Origin: Pirellulales bacterium
Lineage (GTDB): Bacteria; Planctomycetota; Planctomycetia; Pirellulales; Lacipirellulaceae
Reading direction: 5' to 3'
Assembly: GCA_020847515.1 (NCBI GenBank)
Contig: JADLBW010000040.1
Coordinates: forward strand, 1-45,774
Length of the DNA stretch: 45,774 nucleotides
Shown here: one piece after another, positions 9,428-20,210 of the stretch
Layout: every line of letters starts with the position of its first letter
Numbering within the stretch: position 1 is the stretch's first letter
The notes under the pieces: model-generated
Told to the model about the DNA's origin: nothing
The model's database searches: none
The model's input: only the letters and a program-made list of their open reading frames with translations
Program-made: the position numbers and the translations under genes

Positions 9428-9877
9428 ATGCCCGACGCCGCTCTTGTTGAACTGCAGCAGACGCTCGCCCGCGAGATGCCCATCTGCTCCGCCATGGGGA
9501 TTCGCCCGGTCGAATGGGTCGACCGCCGCCTCGCCATGGAGATGCCGCTGGAGGCCAATCGCAATCACCAGTACTCGGCCTTCGCCGGAAGCCTCAACGC
9601 CCTCTGCACCGTCGTCGGCTGGGGCACGGTCTTCCTGTTGCTGCGCGGCGAGGGGCGCCCGGGAAACATCGTGATCCGCCGCAGTTCGATCCGCTACATT
9701 CGTCCGGTGCGGCAGCAGCTCATCGTCGCCCGCAGCCACCGCCTCGACAGCGAAGGCGAGGCCTACTTCTACGAGCTGCTCCGCAGCAAAGGCCTCTCGA
9801 AGATCGACGTCGCGGCCGAAATCGCCGACTCCCAGGGGACGCTGGTCTCTTTTCAAGGCTCGTACGTCGTGCAGTAG
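9428..9877 (+). CDS. YiiD C-terminal-type thioesterase (hotdog fold)
   Basis: The 149-residue product resembles the putative thioesterase domain found at the C-terminus of E. coli YiiD (Pfam PF09500). Supporting segments are LQQTLAREMPICSAMGI at the N-terminus, LAMEMPLEANRNHQYSAFAGSLNALCTVVGWG (the hotdog helix following NHQ, quoted here only for its layout), and VIRRSSIRYIRPV. Such proteins act on small acyl-thioesters, but the substrate is not known from sequence. No Shine-Dalgarno sequence is evident. It stands alone between two long gene-free stretches. Confidence 0.78.
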   Translation: MPDAALVELQQTLAREMPICSAMGIRPVEWVDRRLAMEMPLEANRNHQYSAFAGSLNALCTVVGWGTVFLLLRGEGRPGNIVIRRSSIRYIRPVRQQLIVARSHRLDSEGEAYFYELLRSKGLSKIDVAAEIADSQGTLVSFQGSYVVQ

Positions 9878-10299
9878 CCGCAACCCGCGGCGCCACGGCT
9901 CCTCAATCGGTCCTGCGCCGCCAGCGGCCGCCGTTCGCCCTTGGTAGGGCGCTTGGCCGAGCCATTTTGCGATGACGCTTTCGGCCGTCGGCGCCCAGCT
10001 TGAATGGGCCAAAGAGGCCACGCAACCCAGCTTGCTGCCAAAATGGCGTAACCAATTAGCGTTTCACAAGCGATAGTGACAGTAATGTCACTGCCGTTTT
10101 GGCGGCAATTAGTCGCGTTGTATGACTATAAAGTAATAAGAGCATATAAGTTACGAAAAATTATAGCGCTCCTTCTACACATGGTACGACCTTTGCTCAT
10201 TGCGCTATCGGGAAATGAATGCTCGCCGGCTCGTACCGGCCAGCCGAGTTTTCTAACGTCATCTGTTAGTTTTGTCGCATCTCTAAAGGAGGCAAAACC
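9878..10299 (+). promoter_or_regulatory. AT-rich leader and promoter region of hsp20
   Basis: The 422 bases before hsp20 contain no gene, and their second half is unusually AT-rich for this window (about 10060-10200), with TATAAA at 10127 and TATAAG at 10145. Two inverted repeats occur at 10075-10092 and about 10092-10108. A CTCCTT at 10169 is exactly complementary to AAGGAG within the hsp20 ribosome-binding site at 10286, so a thermosensor-like pairing is possible. No CIRCE element (TTAGCACTC-N9-GAGTGCTAA) is present. Confidence 0.45.
10075..10092. promoter_or_regulatory. Perfect inverted repeat, candidate operator
   Basis: AGTGACA and TGTCACT flank a GTAA spacer. The arms are perfect 7-base complements, and the element lies just before the AT-rich promoter-like tract of hsp20. 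The size suits a dimeric regulator; which one is unknown. Confidence 0.45.
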
Positions 10300-10731
10300 A
10301 TGGCCAACACACTTGTTACGAACCGTCTGCGGCCGTTTGTGCCCGGCCCCTGGTCGGACGTCGACTCCCTGATGGAGCAATTCTTCGGGCCGCAGGCGAG
10401 CGGCGGCATTCAAGCCTTCTGCGTCCCGGCCAGCGTCTGGGAAGACCAAGCGTCGTACCATGTCGAAATGGACGTCCCGGGCGTTACCCGCGAGGGCGTC
10501 GATATCACCTACGAGAAAGGGACCTTGCGAATCACGACCGAACGGCAGGGCCCTGAGGAACAGCGGAACGGCCTGGTCGACGAGCGGCGTTACGGCAAGG
10601 TGACCCGTACGGTGACACTGCCTGAATCGATCGACCCCGAGTCGATTTCCGCCGAGCTGAATAACGGCGTCCTCCACGTAAAGGTCGCCAAGAAGCCCGA
10701 AGCGCAGCCCAAGCGGATCGAGATCAAGTAA
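10300..10731 (+). CDS. Hsp20/alpha-crystallin small heat-shock protein
   Basis: This is an ATP-independent holdase chaperone that binds unfolding proteins in the cytoplasm. The 143-residue product has a short N-terminal arm (PGPWSDVDSLMEQFFG), the alpha-crystallin domain at about residues 43-135 (SYHVEMDVPGVTREGVDI, LRITTERQ, RRYGKVTRTVTLPESID) and the hallmark AELNNGVLHVKVAKK near the end. It has the best ribosome-binding site of the region, AAAGGAGG at 10285, 7 bases before the ATG. The upstream leader is AT-rich and structured. A terminator follows at 10803-10840. Confidence 0.95.
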   Translation: MANTLVTNRLRPFVPGPWSDVDSLMEQFFGPQASGGIQAFCVPASVWEDQASYHVEMDVPGVTREGVDITYEKGTLRITTERQGPEEQRNGLVDERRYGKVTRTVTLPESIDPESISAELNNGVLHVKVAKKPEAQPKRIEIK

Positions 10732-10802
10732 TCGCCCGCAAAGCCCGCGAAGCCCGCGCAGATTCGCTTCCGACAGCCGAAGTGTAGAAGTCTGGTTATA
10801 CG

Positions 10803-10840
10803 AGGGCGACGGACTGCAAGGTCCGTCGCCCTTATTCTTT
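10803..10840 (+). terminator. Terminator after hsp20
   Basis: A perfect 12-bp stem (10803-10814 with 10821-10832), loop TGCAAG, then a T-rich tail TATTCTTT. It lies 72 bases after the hsp20 stop and 60 bases from the convergent crcB stop, so it may also serve crcB from the other side. Confidence 0.75.
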
Positions 10841-10899
10841 CGTACGGCCCTGAGCGGTCCTGCAACCGCTCCTTCCCCTCCTCGCTGTCGAGCTTCGCC

Positions 10900-11271
10900 C
10901 TACGGCGCCATCAAATGCCCCAGGCGGATCCCGGCGTAAACGGCGCCCGCCCCCAGCACCACGCTCGCCGCCGCGTTCGCCGCCGCCAGCCCGGCGGCCC
11001 CGCTTTCGGCCAACCGCACCGTCTCCAGGCTGAAGGTCGAAAACGTCGTGAAGGCCCCCAAGAAGCCGACGGCGATCGCTGCATTCACCACCGCATGCTG
11101 TCCGAGTTCCGCCCCGGCCAGCAGCCCCAGCGCCAGCGAGCCGACGAGATTCACCGCCGCCGTGCCCCAGGCCGGGTGGGCCCCCAACCAGCCCGCGCAG
11201 ACGACGTTGACCCCGTACCGGCACAAGGCCCCGGCGGCGCCCCCCAGGGCAATAGCCAACTGATTTTGCAT
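10900..11271 (-). CDS. crcB: Fluoride channel CrcB/Fluc
   Basis: This is a fluoride-specific ion channel of the inner membrane that lets cytoplasmic fluoride leave the cell. The 123-residue product has the usual length and four hydrophobic segments. It shows the family motifs GGAAGALCRYGVN near the N-terminus, WGTAAVNLVGSLALG in helix 2 and GFLGAFTTFSTFSLET in helix 3, which carries the pore Phe and Ser/Thr residues. The proteins work as antiparallel dual-topology dimers. It is divergent from trpG with only 63 bases between the start codons. I see no fluoride riboswitch in that short space. Confidence 0.95.
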   Translation of the reverse strand: MQNQLAIALGGAAGALCRYGVNVVCAGWLGAHPAWGTAAVNLVGSLALGLLAGAELGQHAVVNAAIAVGFLGAFTTFSTFSLETVRLAESGAAGLAAANAAASVVLGAGAVYAGIRLGHLMAP

Positions 11272-11334
11272 CGAGTAACCTTTCTCTCCTGCGGCCGGCG
11301 GCTACACTGAAATGCTTCGTTACGAGCCGCCCAT

Positions 11335-11919
<585 letters not shown>

Positions 11920-11970
11920 CCGCCAGCGGCAGCCCGCCGTCGCCCGCAAATACCCCCCTCGCCAATTCCC

Positions 11971-12026
11971 GATCACAGATCATAGCTCACTGATCACAGA
12001 TCACTAATCTCCCGATCCCCTCCCCC
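11971..12026. repeat. Heptamer-period repeat running up to the moeA start
   Basis: The 7-base units GATCACA, GATCATA, GCTCACT, GATCACA and GATCACT (11971-12005) continue in the same register as degenerate units AATCTCC, CGATCCC and CTCCCCC. The last base is directly before the moeA ATG at 12027, so the untranslated region of moeA is probably made largely of this array. Confidence 0.8.
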
Positions 12027-13346
12027 ATGCTCACCGTCGCCGAGGCCCACCGAGCCATCGCCCGCTGCCTGGCGCCTCTTCCCCCCTGCCGCTTGCGGCT
12101 TGGCGACCTCGTGGGCCTCCGCCTCGCCGAAGACGTCGCCGCCCCGGTCGACTCTCCCCCGTTCGACAAATCGGTCGTCGACGGCTACGCCATCGCCACG
12201 GCCGACGGGTCGCCGGTTCTGCGCGAGCTGGAACTCGTCACTGCCGGTCGCGTGCCTACGCAGGCGGTTCAGCCCGGCACGACCATCCGCGTGATGACCG
12301 GGGCCCCCGTGCCCGCCGGGGCCGACTGCGTCGTCAAGTGGGAAGATTGCGAGCTCGTCGGCGACCGGGTCATCCGGAACCCGGCTGCTCACGCGAAGGC
12401 GGGCGGCTGTATCCTGCCCCGCGGCGCCGCCTTCGGCGCCGGCGACGTGCTGCTGACCGCCGACAAGCAGCTCTCGCCCCTGGATATCGCCCTGCTGGCG
12501 GAGATCGGCCGCGCCGAAGCCCTGGCCGTCCCGCGCCCGCGCGTCGCCGTGCTGCCGACCGGCGACGAACTGGTCGAACCGGGCCAGCCCGCCGGCCCCG
12601 GGCAGATCCGCAACAGCAACGGACCGATGCTTCACGCCCTGCTCGCCGCCGTCGGCATCACCTCGATCGATCTGGGGGTCGGCCGCGACGATCCGGCCGA
12701 TCTCCGCGACAAGATGAGCCGCGGCCTCCGGGAATGCGACGTTCTGCTCGTTTCCGGCGGCGTCTCGGCCGGCGTTAAGGACCTCGTCCCCGGGATCCTC
12801 GCCGAGCTGGGCGTCGACGAGCAGTTCCACCAGGTCCGCATCAAGCCTGGCAAGCCCCTCTGGTTCGGCACGCTACGGGGTCGGGATGCTTTTGCGACTG
12901 GAGAGCCTGCTGCCGATCGCAACGGTTTCCAGTCGCAAAAGAATCCCGACCCCTTGCCAGCGTCGCAGCAGCATCCCGACGCCTCGCTCGGCCCCTTTCC
13001 TCCTCAGCTCGTCTTCGGCCTGCCGGGCAATCCCGTCAGCACCCTGGTCTCCTTTCGCCTGTTTGTGCTGGGCGCGCTCCGCGCCCTGGCAGGCCAGCCG
13101 TACGCGCCGCCGGGCGTCCGTCGCGCTACGCTCGTCAACCCCTTTACCCATCGGGGCCAGCGGCCAACGTATCATCCCTGCCGGTCCAGTCCCCAAGCGG
13201 GCGAGATCGCAGTCGAACTGCTCGACTGGAAAGGCTCGGCCGACCTGGCGACGCTCACCCGCGCCGATGGTCTGGCCGCCCTGCCGGCAGGCGACTACTC
13301 GCTCGCGGTCGGCGACGCCGTCGACCTCATCGATCTCTACCAGTAG
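12027..13346 (+). CDS. moeA: Molybdopterin molybdotransferase MoeA with inserted segment
   Basis: MoeA inserts molybdate into adenylylated molybdopterin to form molybdenum cofactor. The 439-residue protein has all parts in order: DSPPFDKSVVDGYA (about 42-55), TIRVMTGAPVPAGADCVV, the MogA-like domain with LPTGDELVEPG and NSNGPML, VSGGVSAG, VRIKPGKPLWFG and VFGLPGNPVS, and a C-terminal barrel domain. Between PLWFG and VFGLPGNP lies an unusual insert of about 40 residues (from residue 284), coded by a palindromic DNA element that keeps the frame. A normal MoeA has only a few residues there, in a loop close to the substrate pocket. A heptamer array adjoins the start codon. No other moa or moe gene is nearby. 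Confidence 0.93.
   Translation: MLTVAEAHRAIARCLAPLPPCRLRLGDLVGLRLAEDVAAPVDSPPFDKSVVDGYAIATADGSPVLRELELVTAGRVPTQAVQPGTTIRVMTGAPVPAGADCVVKWEDCELVGDRVIRNPAAHAKAGGCILPRGAAFGAGDVLLTADKQLSPLDIALLAEIGRAEALAVPRPRVAVLPTGDELVEPGQPAGPGQIRNSNGPMLHALLAAVGITSIDLGVGRDDPADLRDKMSRGLRECDVLLVSGGVSAGVKDLVPGILAELGVDEQFHQVRIKPGKPLWFGTLRGRDAFATGEPAADRNGFQSQKNPDPLPASQQHPDASLGPFPPQLVFGLPGNPVSTLVSFRLFVLGALRALAGQPYAPPGVRRATLVNPFTHRGQRPTYHPCRSSPQAGEIAVELLDWKGSADLATLTRADGLAALPAGDYSLAVGDAVDLIDLYQ
12877..12983. repeat. Palindromic insertion element inside moeA
   Basis: Two 26-base arms (12877-12902 and 12928-12953) are reverse complements at 25 of 26 positions and are separated by 25 bases. A degenerate copy of the right arm (12963-12983; 17 of 21 positions like 12933-12953) follows exactly 30 bases further on. 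The arms begin GGGGTCGGGAT and contain CTTTTGCGACTGG. The whole adds codons in frame to moeA. It resembles a MITE- or REP-like element, but I see no target-site duplication with certainty. Confidence 0.85.
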
Positions 13347-13503
13347 CCGCCGAACCGCAAATCGTCGAAGCGGCCCGCCGGGGGCCATTGGTTGCGCCGG
13401 CGATGAGCGCCGCTCCGGCGGCTCGTTGGGCCGCGGCTTCCGTTCGTTCAGCGGCTTGGCAATTCTTGCGTGCTGCTGCGCCTGTCCTGGGCGCTGCGCC
13501 TGG

Positions 13504-15660
13504 TCACGTAAAGAAGATCCGCCGGATATCCAGCGACAGCACCAGCAGCATCAGCGTGATGATGAATGCGAAGCCCATGGTATGCAGCACCGTGACGAGC
13601 CTTTCGCTCGCCGGTCGCCCGCGCACCCCTTCCCAGGCCAGAAACACCATGTGTCCGCCGTCTAAGAGCGGAATCGGCAGGAAGTTGATCACTGCCAGAT
13701 TGGCGCTCAGCATCGTGAGGAACACCAGCAGCTTCCCCACCCCCTCGAAGGCCGAGAACCCCGCCGCCTGGGCGATCGTCATCGGTCCCCCCAGCGCCGT
13801 CACCGGCACCTGCCCGGTGCCTAGCTTCTGCAGGAAGCGGTAGACCATCGTCAACGAGCGGACCGTCTCCTCCCAGCCGCGGTCGGCCGCCTCGCCCCAC
13901 GTCTCGCAGACCCGGGTTCGCGTAATGGCGTCGAATACCAGCCCGCGTTCCGGGTTGTAGTAGCCTTCCAAGGCCGTCGGCCTGAGCGTAGCCTCGTGGG
14001 TCTCGCCGCCGCGCTCGTAGGTGAGCTTCACCTCGGCCCCCTCCGGCAGATCCTGCACCCGCGCCATCAGTGCCGGCCAGCTTGCCTTGTGGTCGTCGGC
14101 CCGTTGCGTCAGCTCGATGGTCTCCGCATGGCCAGGCCGCTCGGCCGTCGACTCCCCGTAGAGCACTTCAGCCTTCAGAATGACGTCGTCGGCCTGCAGT
14201 CCCGCCTGCTCCGCCGAACTGCCCGGCTCGACTTCGGAGACGACGCTCAGCACCCGATACGCAATGCCCAGCTCCGGCGCCGACATCGGGTCGTCGGCCG
14301 CCAGCGGCTCTTCGAACCAGTCGACCTTACGCAGGGCGATACGCCGCTCTTCGATCGATTGGCGGCCCGCCCCCTGCGACTTCGCCGGGTGATAAGAGAC
14401 CGCCACCTCGGCGCCCCGCTCTGCCCATCGCCGTAGCCGCTCGGCCAGCAGCATCGGATGCGTACTTAAATCCGTCCCGTCAGCGTCTTGGGCCGTTCCT
14501 TCAGCGACGACGATCCGCTCGATCGCGTCGCCCGGTTGCAGCTTCGCCTGGGCCGCCGGCGAATTCTCTTCGACCGCGACGATGGCGCCCAGTTGCATCA
14601 CCAGCCCCAGCGACTTCAGCGGCCGCGGTTGTACCGTGATATCGAGCGTCGTCCCCCGCGCCTGCGGCTCGCCGCTGGCCGGCTTGGCCCCCGCCGGTCC
14701 GCCCGCGGGGGTCGTTCGCTCCCTCCGCACGGTAAACGCCAGCGGCTTCTCCGGATGCTGCGCCAGCACCGCCGCGATCTCCGCATGGCTGTGGACCTCC
14801 TGGCCGTCGATCGCCAGCACCTCGTCGCCCGGCTGAAACGCCGGCTCGGCGGCCGCCGCGGGCGTATTGGGAAATGCGGCGAGCTGATCGCTCAGTCGCG
14901 GCAAGAACGCCGATGCCACGCCGATGCGGGCCAGTTCCCCCCCTTGCTCGGGGATCAGCGTCTTCTCGATCCGCTGCTCGCCGCGCTGGATGACGAACGG
15001 CAAGCCGTTCTCCAGGTCGGCCAGCGTGACGCTACCCATCAGATCAGTGAACGACGGCTCTACGATCTCGCCGACCTGCACGACCTCGTCGCCAGGACGC
15101 AGACCGGCCCGCCACGCGGGCGAGCCCGGCGCCGTCTTCGACACGATGCTCGGCTGGTACGGCACGCCGATCTTGTACGCCACCATCGCGAAGATGAAGG
15201 CGAAGATGACGTTCATAATCACGCCCGCCGAGATGATCGCCATCCGCTGCGGCACGCTCTTGGCCAGGTAGCTGCGGCTATCGACGAGGTACGTCCGGCC
15301 GTCGGGGCCGATGATCTCCTTGGCGTCCGGCGCGTCGCCGGCAACCTCCGACTCGCGGACCTGCTCGGCGATGTTCGCCGGGTTGTCATCCTGGCCCAGC
15401 ATCTTCACGTAGCCGCCCAACGGCAGGATCCCGACGCCGTATTCCGTCTCGCCCCATTTGCGGCTGATCTTGTAGCCGCCGATGTCGAAGCCGATGAAGA
15501 ACTTCTCGCACTTCACCCCGCACAGCTTGGCCACGGCGAAGTGACCCAGCTCATGCACGAAGATGACGGCGCCCAGGCCGACCGCCACCTGCAGAATCAC
15601 CAGCACCCAATGGCTGATCAACTCCGGATCGAGCGCCGCCGCTATCACACACATACCCAC
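13504..15660 (-). CDS. rseP: Site-2 protease RseP (M50) with enlarged PDZ region
   Basis: This is an intramembrane zinc metalloprotease that cuts membrane-bound anti-sigma factors or signal-peptide remnants. The 718-residue protein has the zinc motif HELGH at 36-40 in the first helix, a C-terminal NFLPIPLLDGGH motif with the third zinc ligand, and terminal helices (AFIITLMLLVLSL). Between them lie repeated PDZ-like units (for example GSPAWRAGLRPGDEV, AAEPAFQPGDEVLAIDG, SPAAQAKLQPGDAIERI and GSSAEQAGLQADDVIL), four in all. E. coli RseP has about 450 residues and two PDZ domains, so the periplasmic part is nearly doubled. The start overlaps the dxr stop by 16 bases, which indicates an operon and translational coupling, a gene order common in bacteria. 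Confidence 0.95.
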   Translation of the reverse strand: MGMCVIAAALDPELISHWVLVILQVAVGLGAVIFVHELGHFAVAKLCGVKCEKFFIGFDIGGYKISRKWGETEYGVGILPLGGYVKMLGQDDNPANIAEQVRESEVAGDAPDAKEIIGPDGRTYLVDSRSYLAKSVPQRMAIISAGVIMNVIFAFIFAMVAYKIGVPYQPSIVSKTAPGSPAWRAGLRPGDEVVQVGEIVEPSFTDLMGSVTLADLENGLPFVIQRGEQRIEKTLIPEQGGELARIGVASAFLPRLSDQLAAFPNTPAAAAEPAFQPGDEVLAIDGQEVHSHAEIAAVLAQHPEKPLAFTVRRERTTPAGGPAGAKPASGEPQARGTTLDITVQPRPLKSLGLVMQLGAIVAVEENSPAAQAKLQPGDAIERIVVAEGTAQDADGTDLSTHPMLLAERLRRWAERGAEVAVSYHPAKSQGAGRQSIEERRIALRKVDWFEEPLAADDPMSAPELGIAYRVLSVVSEVEPGSSAEQAGLQADDVILKAEVLYGESTAERPGHAETIELTQRADDHKASWPALMARVQDLPEGAEVKLTYERGGETHEATLRPTALEGYYNPERGLVFDAITRTRVCETWGEAADRGWEETVRSLTMVYRFLQKLGTGQVPVTALGGPMTIAQAAGFSAFEGVGKLLVFLTMLSANLAVINFLPIPLLDGGHMVFLAWEGVRGRPASERLVTVLHTMGFAFIITLMLLVLSLDIRRIFFT

Positions 15661-16808
15661 CGCGAAATCTCCTGCCGAGCCCAGCGGTCGAGTTGCAGCA
15701 GCCGCTCGAGCGTCGGGTTGGGTTCAAAGTTATGGGCCGACAGCACGCTGCGACATGCCGGCACGATCTCCGTAAAGTGTAGGTCGCCCTCCAAAAAGGC
15801 GGCCACCGCCGCCTCGTTGGCGGCACTGAGCACCGCTCCGCTGGTGCCCCCCGCCTTAGCACATTGTTCGCCCAGGGCGATCGCCGGGAAACGGTCCCGA
15901 TCGGGGGGCTCGAATTCCAGCCGCAAACTCCGCGACCAATCCATCCGTTCCGCCACGCCCGCCGCCCGGTCCGGATAGTGCAGCGCGTACTGGATCGGCA
16001 GCCGCATATCGGGCGGGCTCATCTGGGCGATCACCGACCCGTCCACGAATTCTACCAGCGAATGCACGATCGACTGCGGGTGGAGCACCACCGAAATCCG
16101 TTCCCCCTCGACGCCGAACAGCCAGCGGGCCTCGATGATCTCCAGCGCCTTGTTCATCATCGTGGCCGAATCGATCGTGATCTTCTGGCCCATCGTCCAG
16201 GTCGGGTGGGACAGGGCCTCGGCGACGGTGACCCGCTGGAGCTCCGCCGGGGAGAGGTCCTTGAACGGTCCGCCGCTGGCGGTCAGGATCAGCCGGGCCA
16301 CTTCCCGCGCCCGGCCCGCCTTCAGCGCCTGAAACAGCGCGCTGTGCTCGCTATCGACCGGCAGGATTTGCCCGCCCCCCTGGCCCACCAGCTCGCCGAT
16401 CAGCCCGCCCGCCATGACGAGGGTCTCTTTGTTGGCCAGCGCGACGGTCTTTCGCGATTCGAGGGCCGCCCACGTGCTAGCCAGTCCCGCACTGCCGACG
16501 ATCGCCGCCAGCACCACGTCGACGTCCCCCTCGCGGGCCACCTGGGCGAGTCCCTCGGGCCCTTGGACGAGCTCACACCCCTTGGGCAGCCCCTTCCACG
16601 GGAAAGCAGCCACCGCCCTGGCGTCGGTGGCAATGACCCACCGCGGGCGATGCCGCCGCGCCTGCTCCAGCAGCTCCTCCAACCGCGAATGAGCCGACAG
16701 CGCAATCGCCCTCAGCTTGCCGTCGCTGGCGGCAATGACGTCCAGAGCGCTGCGCCCGATGCTCCCGGTCGACCCAAAGACGGCAATTCGTTTTGAACGT
16801 TCCGGCAT
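15645..16808 (-). CDS. dxr: 1-Deoxy-D-xylulose 5-phosphate reductoisomerase
   Basis: This cytoplasmic enzyme converts DXP to MEP with NADPH in the non-mevalonate isoprenoid pathway. The 387-residue product carries the NADPH motif GSTGSIG at 12-18, ALANKETLVMAGG, the metal and substrate motif PVDSEHSALFQ, LTASGGPFK, ATMMNKALEIIEA and a loop with HPQSIVHS and MSPPDMRLPIQYAL. All usual catalytic elements are present and the length is standard. It is the upstream gene of a dxr-rseP operon with overlapping ends. Confidence 0.97.
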   Translation of the reverse strand: MPERSKRIAVFGSTGSIGRSALDVIAASDGKLRAIALSAHSRLEELLEQARRHRPRWVIATDARAVAAFPWKGLPKGCELVQGPEGLAQVAREGDVDVVLAAIVGSAGLASTWAALESRKTVALANKETLVMAGGLIGELVGQGGGQILPVDSEHSALFQALKAGRAREVARLILTASGGPFKDLSPAELQRVTVAEALSHPTWTMGQKITIDSATMMNKALEIIEARWLFGVEGERISVVLHPQSIVHSLVEFVDGSVIAQMSPPDMRLPIQYALHYPDRAAGVAERMDWSRSLRLEFEPPDRDRFPAIALGEQCAKAGGTSGAVLSAANEAAVAAFLEGDLHFTEIVPACRSVLSAHNFEPNPTLERLLQLDRWARQEISRWVCV

Positions 16809-17112
16809 ATCAAAGTCTCAATACGCCCACCGACGCAGGGCGTCGACGCGCCGAGCGATTCCGCGACTACCGTACGCTCATTTCGGGCCGGACAGCCCGA
16901 CATTCAAACTGCAGAGCACAGATCGGTACTCTTGGGCCGACGGGGCGGAGCGCCTCGTCAGGCCTCCAGAGCCGCCAGGGTGGCGCCTGTAGCGCCTGCT
17001 AACCCGTCCGTTCTAGCGACCGCAAGCGCCACTGGGTCCCAGGGCTGAGCCGTTTTTCAAGCTGGGGGATTGGCGCGCCATGTCCGCGTGGACCTGATGA
17101 TTTCCCGCAAAG

Positions 17113-17144
17113 GATGGCCACGTCGGCGGACCTCCGTGGCCATC
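17113..17144. repeat. Perfect 10-bp hairpin in the gene-free region
   Basis: GATGGCCACG (17113) and CGTGGCCATC (17135) are perfect complements with a 12-base loop. No T-run follows directly, so it is not a typical terminator. It could be a structured RNA element or a regulatory palindrome. Confidence 0.6.
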
Positions 17145-17551
17145 GCACCCAACCAGCTCAAAAAACCATTTGGTCCAGCCATTCAGCCCCGCCACAGCTC
17201 ATCAGTATCTACGTTCTGCCAGATGCTTTCGCCAGCGGCCTTGGCGCCCGCTTGTTCGCCGCCGATCCACGCCCAGTCGCTGCGCCCCCACAACTGCTAT
17301 CGCCCGCCTAATGCGAGTCAATCGGCCAGGCCTTCCCAGCCTGCCAACCGCACCTTTCAGCAGCAATCGACGTAAGACAGGGGACGGCGGCGCCCAGCGG
17401 TTGCCCACCCCCCAGCCGGGGCCGTCGCTGGCAAGAACCCCGCGGCGGTTCAATCACCCAGAGCCCGCCTAGGAGCCGGGCATTCTAAGAGCCGGCGGCA
17501 CGACCGACAACCCACATCGTCCCGACGCACAAACGCTTAGCTCGCGCCTCA

Positions 17552-17580
17552 TTGAGCGACCACAAGTGCTAATCTACCAT
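17552..17580 (+). promoter_or_regulatory. Candidate ftsH promoter
   Basis: TTGAGC (17552) and TACCAT (17575) have a 17-base spacer, with 4 of 6 matches in each box. It would give a leader of about 210 bases before ftsH. This is a weak match only. Confidence 0.28.
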
Positions 17581-17799
17581 AGGGTAAGAGCATCCCCGCT
17601 CAGTCGCCCGCGGCCCGTTGCTTGCCCGCGACGCGCACTGGCCCGTACCATTCACCCCTGGCGTCTGCGCCTGCCAAACACGGCCGACTCCAAGTCAGTC
17701 TCCGTCATGCCGCTCGCCTAATCCTCGCCATTTCCCCTACACGCACGCCGCCGCATACCTCCCAGACCGGCCGCGATACCCTGAAGGCCTTGACCGGAT

Positions 17800-19887
<2,088 letters not shown>

Positions 19888-19991
19888 TCCGATTTGACCA
19901 TCCCGCCCGCCCTCCCTCGTGGGGAGAGCGGGCTGTCGCGGGTACGCGGCTGCTTCCATACTTTCTCAATCAAAGATTTTCTGGGCCTTCC

Positions 19992-20210
19992 ATGGATCTC
20001 ACCGCCGTCTATGTCCAGGTTCCGGAGGGCTACGTCGCCTTCGTCGAAGAACTCCCCGGCGCCAACACGCAGGGGACGACGCTCGACGAAGCGCGAGTCA
20101 ATCTCCGCGAAGCCGTCCAGCTCGTCCTCGACGCGAATCGAGAACTGGCCCTGCGGGACATTGCCGGACAGCCGGTATCCAAAGAACCGCTCCATCTCGC
20201 GACGTCATGA
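19992..20210 (+). CDS. hicB: HicB-family antitoxin
   Basis: This short 72-residue protein has the HicB partial RNase-H-like fold: VYVQVPEGYVAFVEELPGAN, then TLDEARVNLREAVQLVLDANREL. HicB neutralises HicA by direct binding. A C-terminal DNA-binding domain, present in longer HicB proteins, is missing here, so autoregulation through this protein is doubtful. The stop codon overlaps the hicA start (ATGA at 20207-20210), which indicates translational coupling. The antitoxin comes first, the reverse of the classic hicAB order but common elsewhere. Confidence 0.88.
   Translation: MDLTAVYVQVPEGYVAFVEELPGANTQGTTLDEARVNLREAVQLVLDANRELALRDIAGQPVSKEPLHLATS

Larger units (their letters stand above)
16809..17799. 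other. 991-base gene-free region between dxr and ftsH
   Basis: The two flanking genes are divergent. I see no open frame with protein-like composition and no tRNA. The region holds a perfect 10-bp hairpin (17113-17144) and a promoter candidate facing ftsH (17552-17580). A small RNA is possible but not demonstrable from sequence alone. Confidence 0.45.

Noticed and set aside
9878-10299. CIRCE/HrcA operator for hsp20
   Set aside because: No TTAGCACTC-N9-GAGTGCTAA or close variant is present.
11272-11334. Fluoride riboswitch upstream of crcB
   Set aside because: Only 63 bases separate the divergent starts and I see no crcB-motif consensus or pseudoknot arms.
17440-17470. tRNA-like T-arm sequence (GGTTCAATCAC)
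   Set aside because: The flanking bases cannot form the 5-bp T-stem, and no acceptor or anticodon arm fits.
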